A DNA stretch of 64,000 bases from NCBI RefSeq assembly GCF_028737205.1, contig NZ_JAQZAL010000019.1, positions 84,494 to 148,493 on the forward strand, read 5' to 3'. Positions within the stretch are counted from its first letter, which is position 1, and each line of letters begins with the position of its first letter. Source of the stretch: Actinomycetospora lutea. GTDB lineage: Bacteria; Actinomycetota; Actinomycetes; Mycobacteriales; Pseudonocardiaceae. The position numbers and the translations under genes were made by a program. Positions 9,402 through 17,705 of the stretch are shown here, piece after piece. The notes beneath the pieces are model-generated. The model was not told where the DNA came from. It saw nothing but the letters and a program-made list of their open reading frames with translations, and did no database searches.

Positions 9402-10133
9402 TCAGCCGGCGAGCGCCTGCTCCAGCTCCGGCGAGCCCGGCTCCACGAGGCGGCCGTCGAGCACGACGGTCGGGGTGCCGAACGAGCCCTGGTCCTGCAG
9501 CGCCGGGTCGTTCGAGGCGTCGTGGAAGTTCAGCGCGATCTCGCCGACGTGGCGGCCGGCGGTGACGCAGTCGGCGTAGCCCGGGCCGGCGCCGGCTCGC
9601 CGGCCGAGGTCGACGAGCTGCGCGGTGTCGTAGCCGCGCGCGCCCTCGGGCGGCTGGGCGGCGTAGAGGCTGGTGTGCACCGCGGGGAACGCGCCGTTGT
9701 CGGCCGCGCACATCATCGCGTTGCCGGCCGCCGAGGAGTAGCCGGGCGGGGTCGAGCGCTGCTCGAGCAGGTTGACGAGGTGGTAGCGGACCTGCAGGCG
9801 CCCGGCCGCCACGGCCTGGGCGATGCGGTCGCCCTCGCGCTGCTCGAAGGCCTGGCAGGCGGGGCAGAGCGCGTCCTCGTAGAGGTCGAGGGTGTGGGGC
9901 GCGGGTCCGCCTGCGGTGACGACGCCCTCGTCGACGGCCGTCGCGTACTGCGCGGGAGCGGGGGTGTCGGGGATCGCGGCGCCCTGCCCGCCGCCCGAGG
10001 AGCCGTTGCCCGACAGCAGTACGCCGCCGAACACCACGGCCGCGACCAGCACCACGACGGCGACCGCCACGATCGTGGGCGTCCGGGACGTCGTGCGCTT
10101 CACCGGCGCGGGGCGCTTCGGGCGCGTGGCCAT
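9402..10133 (-). CDS. DsbA-like thioredoxin-fold protein, membrane anchored
   Basis: This is a 243-residue extracytoplasmic thiol oxidoreductase. A basic N-terminus precedes one membrane anchor (TPTIVAVAVVVLVAAVVFGG). The thioredoxin fold holds the active site LCPACQAF and a cis-Pro loop in FGTPTVVLDG. The helical insertion matches the DsbA family. An AGGAGG site precedes the ATG at 10133. It lies 82 bases downstream of the CopD-like gene on the same strand and probably shares the sigC operon or has its own promoter. Expected role: oxidising or reducing cysteines of exported proteins together with the VKOR protein encoded at 5544. Confidence 0.9.
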   Translation of the reverse strand: MATRPKRPAPVKRTTSRTPTIVAVAVVVLVAAVVFGGVLLSGNGSSGGGQGAAIPDTPAPAQYATAVDEGVVTAGGPAPHTLDLYEDALCPACQAFEQREGDRIAQAVAAGRLQVRYHLVNLLEQRSTPPGYSSAAGNAMMCAADNGAFPAVHTSLYAAQPPEGARGYDTAQLVDLGRRAGAGPGYADCVTAGRHVGEIALNFHDASNDPALQDQGSFGTPTVVLDGRLVEPGSPELEQALAG

Positions 10134-10215
10134 CCGGGGGTCCTCCTCGTCGTCGGGGCGTCGGCGGGTGTGCGGCGCCGCGGGTTCAGGTCGTGCGGCG
10201 GGTGCGCACGGTTCC

Positions 10216-10854
10216 TCACCGGCCGCGGGCGAGGTCGGCGAGCATCCGGTTCCAGGCGGCGAGCTCGGCGTCGCCGTCGCGGTCGGCGTGCCGGTCGCGG
10301 CGGGTGGCGTCCCGGCCGTCGGCGCGTGGAAGGGCATCGACGCGAGCAGCATCGCCAGCCGTCGTGCGCCACGACAGCGTGACCCGGCACAGGGTGGCCA
10401 CCACGCCCGCGAGGACGGCGGCGACGAGGAACCCGGCGGGCTCCTCCAGGGCGCCCGCCGAGACGAGGAACGCGTCGGGGGTGGTGAGGATGCGCGGGTC
10501 GCTGCCGGTGCCCACCAGCACCGTGAGCACGGCGGCGGCCAGCGCGCCGACGGCCCACACGGCGGCCGCGGCGCCCGCCCGGCACACCGTCGCGTAGGCC
10601 GGCGCGCCGAGCGCGGTGTCGCGCGACGGCCGCGCGACGAGCGCGCCCACGAGCCCGCCGACGGTCGCGCCCGCCGCCAGCAGGACGACCAGGCGCGCGA
10701 GGGCCGTCGCGACCGTGACCGCGACCGGCGGGGCGGTGACGCCGAGCAGCGTCGCGGGCAGGTCGCCGCGGAGGAGCGCGACCACGGCGCCGACGCCGAC
10801 GACGCCCAGGCAGCCGAGGAGGACGGTCCGACGGTCAGGCGACGTCGGACTCAC
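10216..10854 (-). CDS. CopD-like integral membrane protein
   Basis: The 212-residue protein has four to five membrane helices (TVLLGCLGVVGVGAVVALL; VTVATALARLVVLLAAGATV; the AAAVWAVGALAAAVLTVLV region; AGFLVAAVLAGVVATLC). It ends in a charged cytoplasmic tail of about 40 residues. Helix order and the ALARLVVLLAAGATVGG segment resemble the N-terminal half of CopD copper-resistance membrane proteins. The usual His-rich metal ligands are not evident, so the assignment is tentative. The GTG start lies 20 bases inside the anti-sigma gene, which indicates one transcript with sigC. The neighbourhood supports a copper link. Confidence 0.72.
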   Translation of the reverse strand: MSPTSPDRRTVLLGCLGVVGVGAVVALLRGDLPATLLGVTAPPVAVTVATALARLVVLLAAGATVGGLVGALVARPSRDTALGAPAYATVCRAGAAAAVWAVGALAAAVLTVLVGTGSDPRILTTPDAFLVSAGALEEPAGFLVAAVLAGVVATLCRVTLSWRTTAGDAARVDALPRADGRDATRRDRHADRDGDAELAAWNRMLADLARGR

Positions 10855-11620
10855 GCTCCCAGCCGGTCGGGGCGGCGGCTCGGAGGCCCTCGGGCGCGGC
10901 GCCGTGCTCGGTGGGCCGGGAGCGCCACCGCGCGCCCGGCGAGGGGCCGGCGCCGGGGCGCGGGGTGGTGCGCACGACGGCGAGCCCCAGCAGGAAGCCC
11001 GCGACGAGGACGAGGTGCGCGGCGACGCGGGCGGGCTCGACACGCCCGGCGACGAGGTCGACGCCCGACAGCACGGCGAGCACCGCGATGAACGCGCCGA
11101 GCACGGGCATCAGCCCCGCGAGGTGGCGGCTCCAGATCGCCCCGGCGACGAAGGCGACGCCGAGCGCGAGGTTCCACGCCGCGCTCTCGTGCGCCGCGTG
11201 GGCCATACCCGCGCCGAGCAGCACGAGCGGGTCGTCGCCGTGACCGGCGTGGGTCGCCGCCCCCAGCAGCCCGACCAGCCCGAGCACGGCCTGCGCGAGC
11301 CCCGCGGCGGCCAGGCCCGCGCGGGCCGTCACGCCCCACCAGCGCGCCCGCAGACCGGGGGCGGCGCCGACGACCCGGTCGACGAGGTCGGGGCCGCCGA
11401 CCACCACCCCGGTGCGGGCGCGGCGCGTCACGGCCTCCGCGTCCCGGCGCCAGGCCCGGCAGGCCGCGCAGCCGGCGAGGTGCGCGTCGACGCGCGCCGA
11501 CTCGGCGGCGCCGGCCTCGCCGTCGAGCGCCGCCGACACCGCCTCGCGGCACACGTCGCAGTCGCTGGAGCCGGCCATGCCCTGCTGGTCGCCGCGCGGG
11601 CGCCCGGAGTTCCCGGTCAT
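10835..11620 (-). CDS. Zinc-finger anti-sigma factor fused to a multi-helix membrane domain
   Basis: This 261-residue protein begins with a zf-HC2 anti-sigma domain: CDVCREAVSAALDGE followed by HLAGCAAC, the HxxxCxxC zinc site. The rest forms about five membrane helices with His-rich loops (ATHAGHGDD, AHAAHESAAW), which could bind copper or another metal. It directly follows the ECF sigma factor, so it should sequester that factor at the membrane and release it on a signal. An in-frame ATG at 11578 is nearer the zinc domain and may be the true start. Signal sensing through the His-rich loops is inference. Confidence 0.87.
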   Translation of the reverse strand: MTGNSGRPRGDQQGMAGSSDCDVCREAVSAALDGEAGAAESARVDAHLAGCAACRAWRRDAEAVTRRARTGVVVGGPDLVDRVVGAAPGLRARWWGVTARAGLAAAGLAQAVLGLVGLLGAATHAGHGDDPLVLLGAGMAHAAHESAAWNLALGVAFVAGAIWSRHLAGLMPVLGAFIAVLAVLSGVDLVAGRVEPARVAAHLVLVAGFLLGLAVVRTTPRPGAGPSPGARWRSRPTEHGAAPEGLRAAAPTGWERESDVA

Positions 11621-11654
11621 CTCGGGTCGAGCTCCGCTCCGCTTCGTCTCCCGC

Positions 11655-12206
11655 TCACCCCGACCGGCGCTGCGCGCCCGGCTCCCCCAGGGCGTCGACG
11701 AGGTCGGCGCGGGCCCGGGCGACGCGCGAGCGGATGGTCCCGATCGGGCAGCGGCACACCGCGGCGGCGTCCTCGTAGCTCAGCCCGATCAGCTGGGTGA
11801 GGACGAACGCCTCGCGGCGGTCGGCGTCCAGGGCGGCCAGCGCGTCGCGGACCGCCGCGGACTCCGCCGGGTCGGGCTGCGGGGCGCGGCCCAGCGGGCG
11901 GTCGTCCTCGGCGGGCTCGGCGGGCGCGACCGGCCGGCGGGCGCGCCGGCGCAGGTGGTCGGCGGCGACCCGCCGGGCGATCGAGAGCAGCCAGCTGCGG
12001 GCGGGCGCGTCCCCCCGGTAGCGCCGCAGCGACCCGAGCGCGCGCTCGTAGGTCTCCTGGGCGAGCTCCTCGGCGACGCCCGGGTCGGCGAGGTGGCCGA
12101 GCAGCCGCCAGACCTGGTGCTGGGTGGCGGCGACGAACTCGCCGGCCGCGGTGCGGTCACCCTCGCGGGCGCGCAGCGCCAGCGCGGTGATCCTCGCGTC
12201 GTCCAC
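11655..12206 (-). CDS. sigC: ECF sigma factor, SigC type
   Basis: The 183-residue protein contains sigma region 2 (LADPGVAEELAQETYERAL, then SWLLSIARRVAADHLRRR) and region 4 (REAFVLTQLIGLSYEDAAAV, then CPIGTIRSRVARARADL). The cysteine-flanked CRCPIGTIRSRVARAR segment is close to mycobacterial SigC. The GTG start has AAGGAG at good spacing. It heads an operon with its anti-sigma factor and a CopD-like protein, and lies opposite a Cys-rich mini-protein gene. In Mycobacterium tuberculosis SigC has been linked to copper acquisition. Here copA is within 6 kb, so regulation of copper homeostasis is the likely role, though unproven from sequence. Confidence 0.9.
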   Translation of the reverse strand: MDDARITALALRAREGDRTAAGEFVAATQHQVWRLLGHLADPGVAEELAQETYERALGSLRRYRGDAPARSWLLSIARRVAADHLRRRARRPVAPAEPAEDDRPLGRAPQPDPAESAAVRDALAALDADRREAFVLTQLIGLSYEDAAAVCRCPIGTIRSRVARARADLVDALGEPGAQRRSG

Positions 12207-12515
12207 CCCGGCTGCTCCTTCGTCGTCCCACGCACGTGGTCGTCGCGCGGCGGCCCGGAGTTCCCGGCCGTGACCGTTGCGACAACCGGGCTCCGCGACC
12301 GTCCCCGCGGCGCCTACCGTGCTGCTCCGACGGTAGGCCCCCGGGCTCGTCGACCACCGAGGAGCCCTGCCTGAGAAGGAGCGGGCGCGCACCTGAGAAC
12401 GCTGCGCCGACCGGGCACATCGGACCCGCGCGGCGAGGTGAGCGGTGTGCGGCCGGGTCCGACCGCCGTACCGTCCCCGCAGGTCGCAGGACAGCCACGC
12501 CCCCCGGAGGACCCC
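12207..12515. promoter_or_regulatory. Divergent control region between sigC and the Cys-rich protein gene
   Basis: This 309-base gap has no credible gene. It holds a perfect inverted repeat (12312-12338). Near the sigC side it also has a GGAACT element on the minus strand (12265 to 12260), inside the 15-mer GCCCGGAGTTCCCGG that is also found at 11602-11616. GGAAC-type -35 boxes are common for ECF sigma factors, so autoregulation is possible. Confidence 0.5.
12312..12338. repeat. Perfect 9-bp inverted repeat with 9-base spacer
   Basis: GCCTACCGT and ACGGTAGGC flank GCTGCTCCG. No T tract follows and the site lies between divergent genes. A regulator-binding site is therefore more likely than a terminator. 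The left arm contains TACCGT, which fits a -10 box reading rightwards. Confidence 0.6.
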
Positions 12516-12752
12516 ATGACCGACCACGAGCCGCTGCCGACCGACGGCCTGCAGCACGTCGCGACCTTCTGCGGCCAGTGCTCGTGCGGCTGCCCGGAGC
12601 TCTACGTCGACCCGGCCGCCGACGACGACGGCCGCGTGGTCATCACCGACGACTTCGGCCGGTCCATCCGGATGAGCCTCGCGCAGCTCGCCGTCATCGT
12701 CGACGACGCCCGCGCGGGTGTGCTCGACGAGCTCCTCGCGGGTTCTCGGTGA
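12516..12752 (+). CDS. Cys-rich small protein, probable metal binder
   Basis: The protein has 78 residues with no signal peptide. Its centre carries FCGQCSCGCPELYVD, four cysteines within nine residues, typical of a zinc or copper knot. The rest is a compact strand-helix domain (VVITDDFGRSIRMSLAQLAV, then VLDELLAG). GGAGG lies seven bases before the ATG. The stop overlaps the next gene's GTG (GTGA). It is divergent from sigC and coupled to a DUF5134 gene, suggesting membership of the copper-responsive set. The metal is not identifiable from the sequence. Confidence 0.8.
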   Translation: MTDHEPLPTDGLQHVATFCGQCSCGCPELYVDPAADDDGRVVITDDFGRSIRMSLAQLAVIVDDARAGVLDELLAGSR

Positions 12753-13426
12753 GCCTCCCCCCGTCGGTCGCGGGCTTCCTCGCCGCGGTCTTCCTGGCCG
12801 CCGCGGCGCTGTGCGTGGCGAGCCTGTGGCGACGCCGGGGGCGCCACGAGCGCGCCGCCGCGGCATCCGAGACGAACCACGTCGTCATGGGCGTCGGGAT
12901 GGCGGCGATGGTGCTGCCCGCGACGGCCGACCTCGTCGCGCCGGTCGCGGGCGCGGTGGTGTTCGGCGCGCTGGGCGCGGTGTGGGCGGTGCGCCTGGTG
13001 ACGCTGCGCGCGCAGGGTCGTCCGCTGGGCTCGGCGATCGGCGGCGACCGCTGCGCGGCCCACCCGACCCACCTGCTGCTGAGCAACGCGGCCATGGCCG
13101 TCATGTACGTCGCGATGGTCCCGGCCGGCGTCGCGACGGCGGGCATGGACGGGGGCGCGCACGCCGGGCACGGCGGCGGCGCCTCCTCGCCGCTGGCGCT
13201 GCAGGCCGTCTCCTTCGCGCTGGCGATCTACCTGATCCTGCACACCGTGCTGACCGTCGGCACGGTCCTGCGCCCCGCGGCGACGGTCACCGTCACGGCC
13301 GGCGGCGGGGGTGCGTCCGTGGGGCTCGGCACCCGCGTCGGGCGCGTGGTCGAGACCCCCGCCGTGCAGCTCGGCTGCCAGGCCGTTACCGGGGCCGGGA
13401 TGGCCCTGATGCTGCTCGTGCACTGA
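12749..13426 (+). CDS. DUF5134 family membrane protein
   Basis: The 225-residue protein has about six membrane helices. Met/His-rich signatures of the DUF5134 family are visible: NHVVMGVGMAAMVLPA near residue 45 and HPTHLLLSNAAMAVMYVAM near residue 110. A loop MDGGAHAGHGGG could bind metal. The GTG start overlaps the stop of the Cys-rich protein, and PepSY follows after 32 bases. Many actinobacterial copies sit next to copper genes; the family function is not established. Met and His placement inside helices is compatible with copper handling. Confidence 0.85.
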   Translation: MSLPPSVAGFLAAVFLAAAALCVASLWRRRGRHERAAAASETNHVVMGVGMAAMVLPATADLVAPVAGAVVFGALGAVWAVRLVTLRAQGRPLGSAIGGDRCAAHPTHLLLSNAAMAVMYVAMVPAGVATAGMDGGAHAGHGGGASSPLALQAVSFALAIYLILHTVLTVGTVLRPAATVTVTAGGGGASVGLGTRVGRVVETPAVQLGCQAVTGAGMALMLLVH

Positions 13427-13458
13427 GAAATCCCCGGCTCCCCCAGGAAGGGCTCCCC

Positions 13459-14835
13459 GTGACCGTCGTCGAGCCCGGGCCCTCGCGCGCCTCCACCCCG
13501 GACCGCGACCGCGGCGCCCGGTCGCTGCTGCGTCCCCTCGTGCTGCGCGTGCACTTCTGGGCCGGCGTGCTCGTCGGGCCGTTCCTGCTGGTCGCGGCCC
13601 TGACGGGGTTCGCCTACACGCTCATGCCGTCGCTCGAGACCGTCGTGTACCGCGACGAGCTGACGGTGCAGGCGTCGGCCGCGCAGGTGCCGCTCGCCGA
13701 CCAGGTGCGGGCGGGCCTCGACGCCGTGCCGGGCACCGAGCTGCGGGCGGTGCGGCCCGGGGCGACGCCGACCGACAGCACGCAGGTGATCGCGGACGAC
13801 CCGGCCCTGCCCGGGTCGACCTACCGCACCGCCTTCGTCGACCCGCACACCGGCGACCTGCGCGGTGTGCTCGAGACCTACGGGTCCGGGCAGGCGATGC
13901 CGCTGCGCGCCTGGGCCGACCAGCTGCACCGCACCCTGCACCTCGGCGACGCCGGCCGGCTCTACACCGAGGTCGCGGCGTCGTGGCTGTGGGTGCTCGT
14001 GCTGGCCGGGCTGGTGCTGTGGGTCGGGCTCGTCCGGCGGCGGCGCCGGGAGCGGGCGGCGGCCCTGCTCGTCCCCCGGGTGTCGGGCGGGCGCCGGGCG
14101 CGACTGCTGTCGTGGCACGCGGTGGTGGGGCTGTGGGCCGCGCCCGGACTGCTGTTCCTGTCGGCCACCGGGCTGACGTGGTCGACCTACGCCGGCGAGA
14201 ACATCAGCGCCCTGCGCGCCCAGCTCTCCTGGGAGACCCCCGAGCCGGCGACGACCCTGCCGGGGACGGGCACGTCCGGCGCCTCGGTCGACCTCGACGT
14301 CGCCGCGCGGGTCGCGGCGGACTTCGGTCTCGCCGGGCCGGTCGAGATCACGCCGGGCGGGGACGGCGCGGCGACCACCGTGACGCAGATCGACCGCCTG
14401 TGGCCCCAGCACCTCGACGCGATCGCCGTCGACACGGCCAGCGGGCAGATCACCGACGTCGTGCGGTTCGCCGACTGGCCGTTGGCGGCGAAGCTCGCCC
14501 GCTGGGGCATCGACGCGCACATGGGCCTGCTGTTCGGCGTCGCCAACCAGGTGGTGCTCGCCGCGCTCGCCGCCGGGCTCGCCTGCACCGTCGTCTGGGG
14601 CTCCGTGCTCTGGTGGCGCCGCGGACCGGGCCGGCGTCCCGGGCACGTGCCGGCCGACGGGGTCCTGCGCTCCCTGCCGCGCCCGCTGCTCGCGGGCGTC
14701 CTCGCGGTCACCGTCGCGGTCGGGATCGCCCTGCCGCTGCTCGGTGCGTCCCTGCTGGTGTTCCTGCTGCTCGAGACGGTGCTGGATCGCCGGCGGACCG
14801 GCGACACGGGCGCGGAGCGTGATCTGGCAGCGTAG
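13459..14835 (+). CDS. PepSY-associated transmembrane protein
   Basis: The 458-residue protein has four widely spaced membrane helices separated by two extracytoplasmic PepSY-like segments. It fits the PepSY_TM family: VLRVHFWAGVLVGPFLLVAA at the start, the DQLHRTLHLG His motif, LLSWHAVVGLWAAPGLLFLS in the middle and GIDAHMGLLFG late. Conserved membrane histidines are present. Relatives include iron-reductase-like and copper-associated proteins. GTG start with AGGAAGGG upstream. It is third in the gene set divergent from sigC, so a role in metal reduction or transport at the membrane is plausible but not shown. Confidence 0.88.
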   Translation: MTVVEPGPSRASTPDRDRGARSLLRPLVLRVHFWAGVLVGPFLLVAALTGFAYTLMPSLETVVYRDELTVQASAAQVPLADQVRAGLDAVPGTELRAVRPGATPTDSTQVIADDPALPGSTYRTAFVDPHTGDLRGVLETYGSGQAMPLRAWADQLHRTLHLGDAGRLYTEVAASWLWVLVLAGLVLWVGLVRRRRRERAAALLVPRVSGGRRARLLSWHAVVGLWAAPGLLFLSATGLTWSTYAGENISALRAQLSWETPEPATTLPGTGTSGASVDLDVAARVAADFGLAGPVEITPGGDGAATTVTQIDRLWPQHLDAIAVDTASGQITDVVRFADWPLAAKLARWGIDAHMGLLFGVANQVVLAALAAGLACTVVWGSVLWWRRGPGRRPGHVPADGVLRSLPRPLLAGVLAVTVAVGIALPLLGASLLVFLLLETVLDRRRTGDTGAERDLAA

Positions 14836-14886
14836 CCGTCGAGATCGCACGGGCCGAGCGGCCCGGGGAACCGAGGGGGATACGCC

Positions 14887-16251
14887 GTGTTCACGCGTCG
14901 GGTGGCCGTGGTGGGAACGGGCTATGTCGGGCTCACGACGGGGGCGTGTCTGGCGTCGCTGGGTCACCAGGTGGTGTGCGCGGACATCGACACCGCGAAG
15001 GTGGAGCGGCTGCGCCGCGGCGTGGTCGACATCGTGGAGCCGGGCCTGGCGGAGCTGGTGACCGAGCAGGTGTCGGCGGGTCGGTTGTCGTTCGTGGTGG
15101 GGGCGGCGAACGCGGTGTCCGAGGGCTTCCCGGGCGAGTCCGGTTCCGGCGAGCTGGACGCCGAGATCGTGTTCCTGTGCCTGCCCACGCCGATGGGGGT
15201 CGGCGGGGTGGCCGACCTGCGGGCGGTGGAGGCCGTGGTCGAGGAGACCCGGGAGCTGCTGGCGGCGGGCACGGTGGTGGTGAACAAGTCGACGGTGCCG
15301 GTGGGCACGGCGGGACGGACCGCGGAGCTGCTGGACCGCGCGGACGTGTCGGTGGTGTCGAACCCGGAGTTCCTGCGCGAGGGCTCGGCGGTGCACGACT
15401 TCCTCAACCCGGACCGGATCGTGGTGGGGTGCGACACCGCGGAGGCCGCGGAGCGGGTGGCGGCGCTGTACGCGCGGCTGGGCGCGCCGACGGTGCTGAC
15501 CGACGCGGCGTCGGCGGAGCTGATGAAGTACGCGGCGAACTGCTTCCTGGCGATGAAGCTGTCGTACGTCAACGCGATGGCCGAGCTGTGCGAACGGGTC
15601 GGGGCGGACATCGGGGACGTCACCGAGGGGATCGGGTACGACCGGCGGATCGGGCAGGCGTTCCTGTCGCCGGGGCCGGGGTGGGGCGGGTCGTGCCTGC
15701 CGAAGGACACCCACGCGCTGTTGCAGGTGGCGGACGCGGCGGACTTCGAGTTCCGGCTGCTGCGGGCCACGATCGACACCAACACCCGGCAGCGCCAGCG
15801 GATCGTGGACAAGGTGCGGCACGCGGTGACCGGGCGGCGGACGGGCTCGCTGACCCGGGTGCGGCTGGGGCTGCTGGGGCTGACGTTCAAGGCGGGCACC
15901 GACGACCTGCGGGACTCGCCGGCGCTGGCGATCGCGGCGCTGCTGCGCCAGGCCGGGGCGGACCTGGTGGGCTACGACCCGGCGCTGGTGCCCGACCCGT
16001 CGAACCCGGACAAGATCGCGGCGGACGAGGTCGACGGGGTGCCGCTGGTGAGCGACCCGATGGAGGCGGCGCAGGGCGCCGAGGCGCTGGTGGTGCTCAC
16101 CGAGTGGCCGGTGTTCCGCACCCTGGACTGGGTGGCGATCGCCGGGGCGATGAAGCAGCCCATCGTGGTGGACACCCGCAACCTGCTCGACCCGGCCACG
16201 CTGCGGCGCGCGGGCCTCACCGGCATCGGCCTCGGACGCCGCGAGGCCTGA
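14887..16251 (+). CDS. ugd: UDP-glucose 6-dehydrogenase
   Basis: The enzyme oxidises UDP-glucose to UDP-glucuronate using two NAD+. Its 454 residues match the family length. The N-terminal Rossmann motif is VAVVGTGYVGLTTG. The catalytic Cys is in GPGWGGSCLPKDTHAL (about residue 270). STVPVGT and the C-terminal LTFKAGTDDLRDSPA motif are present. GTG start with GAGGGGG upstream. It stands alone about 20 kb from the polysaccharide cluster, yet should supply uronic acid donors for exopolysaccharide or related glycans. Confidence 0.96.
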   Translation: MFTRRVAVVGTGYVGLTTGACLASLGHQVVCADIDTAKVERLRRGVVDIVEPGLAELVTEQVSAGRLSFVVGAANAVSEGFPGESGSGELDAEIVFLCLPTPMGVGGVADLRAVEAVVEETRELLAAGTVVVNKSTVPVGTAGRTAELLDRADVSVVSNPEFLREGSAVHDFLNPDRIVVGCDTAEAAERVAALYARLGAPTVLTDAASAELMKYAANCFLAMKLSYVNAMAELCERVGADIGDVTEGIGYDRRIGQAFLSPGPGWGGSCLPKDTHALLQVADAADFEFRLLRATIDTNTRQRQRIVDKVRHAVTGRRTGSLTRVRLGLLGLTFKAGTDDLRDSPALAIAALLRQAGADLVGYDPALVPDPSNPDKIAADEVDGVPLVSDPMEAAQGAEALVVLTEWPVFRTLDWVAIAGAMKQPIVVDTRNLLDPATLRRAGLTGIGLGRREA

Positions 16252-16368
16252 CCGTGATGTCCTGAGCGGGGCCCGGGTCTGGTCCGTGCCCGGACGCCCG
16301 CTTACCGTGGTGGGCGTACGTCGGGGCGGCCGTGGACGCGGTGCGTCGGTCTCATCGGAGAGGCGATC

Positions 16369-16824
16369 ATGCGCTGCGAGATCGCGGTCGACATCGACTC
16401 CTGCGCCGACCATGTCTGGGCGGTCATCACCGATCTCAACCGCTGGCCGCGCTGGACCTCCGCCGTGCGCGACGCCGCCCTGCTCGGCGGCGGCACGCTG
16501 GCGCTGCACGGCGTGGTGCGGCTGCGGGCGCCCGGCCTGCCCGAGCGCACGTGGCGCGTGGCCGAGTTCCAGGCCCGTCGCCACCGGGTCGCGCTGCGCC
16601 ACGAGGGCGTCGGCGGGCACGCGGACGTCCGGTTCGCGCTGACGCCCACGGGCGCCTCCCGCACGCGGCTCGTCGTGACCCACGAACGCGCCGGCTGGAT
16701 GGGCTCGCCGATGGGCCGCCTCACCGCCGGACGGGTGCAGGCGAACCTCCAGCAGCTCGGCGACGACCTCAAGGCGCACTGCGAGACGCGCCGGCGCAGC
16801 GGGATCGCCGCACCCGCGGGCTGA
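16369..16824 (+). CDS. SRPBCC-fold (polyketide cyclase/dehydrase-like) protein
   Basis: This 151-residue protein is a single START/SRPBCC-type ligand-binding domain. The first strand is CEIAVDIDSCADHVWAVITD, followed by LNRWPRWTSAV, which is the typical signature. The last helix ends in VQANLQQLGDDLKAHCE. It is probably a small-molecule or lipid-binding protein; the sequence does not reveal the ligand. The spacing to ugd (117 bases) and the candidate TACCGT element at about 16304 suggest its own promoter. Confidence 0.85.
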   Translation: MRCEIAVDIDSCADHVWAVITDLNRWPRWTSAVRDAALLGGGTLALHGVVRLRAPGLPERTWRVAEFQARRHRVALRHEGVGGHADVRFALTPTGASRTRLVVTHERAGWMGSPMGRLTAGRVQANLQQLGDDLKAHCETRRRSGIAAPAG

Positions 16825-16891
16825 GCCGGACCGGGGTCGCGCGCCGGGTCCACGTCAGGACGGTCACGGGCTGATCGGTTCCGGCCGCGGG

Positions 16892-16897
16892 TATGAC
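16892..16897 (+). promoter_or_regulatory. Candidate -10 box TATGAC of a leaderless gene
   Basis: TATGAC lies six bases before the ATG at 16904. This is the distance expected when transcription starts at the start codon. There is no clear ribosome site. Confidence 0.4.
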
Positions 16898-16903
16898 CAG
16901 GGC

Positions 16904-17674
16904 ATGGCGGATCCTTCTCTGGGCACCTCGACCTGGATTCCCGGGCCGCGTCAGGTGGTCCGCGAGGCGCTGATGCTCACGCGGCTCCCGCGCGGGGTCG
17001 CCGGGGTGCTCTGGCGGTGCGTGCGTCCCGAGGCGGCCGTGCACACCATCGACGAGGCGGGCGACCACCGCGATCTGCCGCCGCCCCTGCCCGACACCAC
17101 GCTGCGCGACCAGCCCCTCGATCAGGGGTTCGGGCCCGCGCTGCACCGGGACTTCCGCGTGCGCGTCGTCGGGGCGCGGCGCAGCGCGTCCGCGCTGATC
17201 GACGCGCTGGCCCGGAACATGAACCGCGCCGTGGTGCCGGGGGTGGCGCGGTTCGACTACGTCGCCGCGAGCGGGGCGCTGCGCGTCGGCGAGGAGCTCG
17301 TGGTGCGCATGCCCGGGCCGTGGGACGGGCCGGTGCGCGTGCTCGAACGCTCGGCGACGTCGTTCCGGCTGGGCACGCTCGACGGGCACCTCGAGGCCGG
17401 ACAGATCGAGTTCGCCGCCCGCGAGCTGCCCGACGGGGACCTGGAGTTCGGCATCACGACGTGGGCGCGGGCCGGGGACCGCATCGCCGACGTGCTCTAC
17501 AGCCGCCTCGGGCTGGCCAAGCAGATCCAGTACCTGCTCTGGGTCGAGTTCTGCGTGCGCTCTGCGGAGCTCGCCGGCGGCCACACCCCGGACGGGGTCA
17601 CCGTGCGGACGCGGACGGTCGCCTGGCCGGACGGTGCACACAGCCCGGAGGAAAATTCTTCTCGGGCGGTGTAA
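16904..17674 (+). CDS. DUF1990 family protein
   Basis: The 256-residue protein contains a C-terminal DUF1990 domain (about residues 75-235). The FRVRVVG strand starts it; GVARFDYV, LRVGEELVVRMPGPWDGPVR and HLEAGQIEFA follow. No catalytic motif is known for this family, which has a bet-v1-like strand pattern. The neighbouring SRPBCC gene has a similar helix-grip type of fold, so the two may be functionally related; this is a guess. A strong terminator hairpin follows at 17706-17752. Confidence 0.82.
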   Translation: MADPSLGTSTWIPGPRQVVREALMLTRLPRGVAGVLWRCVRPEAAVHTIDEAGDHRDLPPPLPDTTLRDQPLDQGFGPALHRDFRVRVVGARRSASALIDALARNMNRAVVPGVARFDYVAASGALRVGEELVVRMPGPWDGPVRVLERSATSFRLGTLDGHLEAGQIEFAARELPDGDLEFGITTWARAGDRIADVLYSRLGLAKQIQYLLWVEFCVRSAELAGGHTPDGVTVRTRTVAWPDGAHSPEENSSRAV

Positions 17675-17705
17675 CGGCCCGCGGGCCCGTGACGACATCC
17701 CGGGT

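Noticed and set aside
13228..16779. Minus-strand open frame of 1183 codons
   Set aside because: It spans PepSY, ugd and SRPBCC genes in antisense and has no domain, only GC-driven Arg/His composition.
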